Program-made: the position numbers and the translations under genes
Shown here: one piece after another, positions 6,288 to 7,130 of the stretch
How the letters are laid out: every line of letters begins with the position of its first letter
How positions within the stretch are numbered: position 1 is the stretch's first letter
DNA from: Roseovarius sp.
GTDB lineage: Bacteria; Pseudomonadota; Alphaproteobacteria; Rhodobacterales; Rhodobacteraceae
Direction: 5' to 3'
Assembly: GCA_021767845.1 (NCBI GenBank)
Contig: JAASSQ010000151.1
Coordinates: 1 to 7,130 of the forward strand
DNA: 7,130 bases
Notes under the pieces: model-generated
The model's input: only the letters and a program-made list of their open reading frames with translations
Told to the model about the DNA's origin: nothing
The model's database searches: none

Positions 6288-7130
6288 TCAGGGCATCCTG
6301 ATCCGGTCGATCACCGTGCCGTCGAGGGCCTCGCATTCGGCCACCACGCGCCCCGTTCCACGCCCCGCAGCGCGTGGTTCACGGCCCTGTTCGGCCTGTC
6401 GCCGCAGATCGTCCAGCGTGGTCAGCGGCAGGCCCGCGCGCCGCACCGCCTGAGCCAGGTTGGGCCGCGCAGGGTGTACCGCGATCCCGGCTTCTGTCAC
6501 GACGGCGCCGATGGTGGTGCCGGGCGTCGTTAGGCAGGTCAGCCGCTTGACCAGCTTTGGCAAACCTCCCGCGCGCAGAGGCGTGGTCACGATGGGCAGG
6601 CGCGCGCCGGCGGCGGTGTCGGCATGGCCCCCCGATCCGCCGATGATGCGGCCATCGCTGGCGCAGGTGACGTTGACGTTGAACTCCATGTCGATCTCGG
6701 CCGCGCCAAGGATCATCACGTCCAGTTGCCGTGCGATGCTGTCGGGGCGGTCGGGGCTGGCGTAGTCCTCGGCCGACATCGCCCGGTGATTCCTGTCCGT
6801 CGCATAGGACCGCACCGCCTCCAGATCGAAGGCCTGCACGTCCCACAGCCTGCGAAACAGCCCCGCGCGAAACATCTCGACCAGGGCGCCGGTGATCCCT
6901 CCGGCGGCGAAATCGCCGGTCAGGCCACGCTCGGACATCATGGGCGCCAAGGCGCGCGCCACGGCAAGCGAGGTTGCCCCCGCCCCGGTCTGAAACCGGA
7001 TCCCGTCGCGCAACAGCCCCGAACAGGCGATCAGCCGCGCGGTCATGTCCGCGATGGCCCGCCCCTCGGCCGAAGGCGCGCGACCCGTGGTCCCCGAGGC
7101 GATCTGCCCGGCATCCCCGATCCTTTCCAC
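6288..7130 (-). CDS. citF: Citrate lyase alpha subunit (citrate:acetyl-ACP transferase), C-terminal part (5' end outside window)
   Basis: Read on the - strand, this is an open frame from the window edge to TGA at 6290-6288, giving 280 residues. E. coli CitF is about 510, so roughly the N-terminal 45% lies beyond 7130; the GTG at the edge is only where the window cuts the gene. CitF exchanges the acetyl group on the acyl-carrier subunit for citrate (EC 2.8.3.10), after which the beta subunit releases oxaloacetate and regenerates acetyl-ACP. Family blocks visible: FQTGAGATSLA (46-56), GGITGALVEMF (77-87), ILGAAEIDMEFNVNV (140-154), GGSGGHADTAAGA (164-176), VVTEAGIAVHPARPNL (210-225) and the C-terminal DGTVIDRI (270-277). 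These follow my memory of E. coli CitF in order and spacing. No frameshift is seen. It converges on the transporter operon and appears functionally unrelated. Partner genes such as citE and citD would be expected beyond the right edge. A more distant CoA-transferase is the main alternative, but the blocks favour CitF. Confidence 0.92.
   Translation of the reverse strand: MERIGDAGQIASGTTGRAPSAEGRAIADMTARLIACSGLLRDGIRFQTGAGATSLAVARALAPMMSERGLTGDFAAGGITGALVEMFRAGLFRRLWDVQAFDLEAVRSYATDRNHRAMSAEDYASPDRPDSIARQLDVMILGAAEIDMEFNVNVTCASDGRIIGGSGGHADTAAGARLPIVTTPLRAGGLPKLVKRLTCLTTPGTTIGAVVTEAGIAVHPARPNLAQAVRRAGLPLTTLDDLRRQAEQGREPRAAGRGTGRVVAECEALDGTVIDRIRMP

Overview
The window is GC-rich, densely coded DNA. 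Protein style and layout suggest an alphaproteobacterium, probably of the Rhodobacterales/Roseobacter group. This rests on the high GC, the acidic proteins and the familiar pairing of an omega-aminotransferase with a Pot-type ABC transporter. There is no rRNA or other marker gene, so the placement is an inference. I see no mobile element, CRISPR array, tRNA or phage gene. The content is mainly a normal transport locus with some unusual protein architecture.

Layout, left to right. Positions 1-747 hold the C-terminal part of a PLP-dependent class III (omega) aminotransferase whose start lies outside the window. Positions 748-976 are non-coding. They contain a strong hairpin just after the aminotransferase and, further right, a small inverted repeat and a weak promoter-like region. 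Then come four genes on the + strand: a PotA-type ATPase (977-2080, TTG start), a secreted substrate-binding protein (2191-3303), a PotB/PotH-type permease (3378-5054) and a PotC/PotI-type permease (5060-6235, or from GTG 5051). The two permease genes are translationally coupled. The operon ends at a clear intrinsic terminator (6256-6284). On the other strand, converging on it, is the C-terminal part of citF, citrate lyase alpha subunit (6288-7130, 5' end outside the window).

How the genes fit together. The binding protein captures a ligand in the periplasm, most likely a polyamine or similar amino compound judged by family. It delivers the ligand to a heterodimeric permease powered by the ATPase. 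The upstream aminotransferase could deaminate the imported amine, which would make this an uptake-plus-catabolism locus. The substrate cannot be read from sequence alone. The binding-protein gene has a strong hairpin in the intergenic gap on each side, an arrangement suited to keeping its mRNA more abundant than that of its partners.

The most unusual points are in the permeases. The first carries an extra, very acidic periplasmic domain of about 270 residues between TM1 and TM2. The second carries an extra N-terminal region of about 115 residues with probably four added membrane segments, including six glycines spaced exactly four residues apart. Both seem to be elaborations of the standard six-helix Pot permease.
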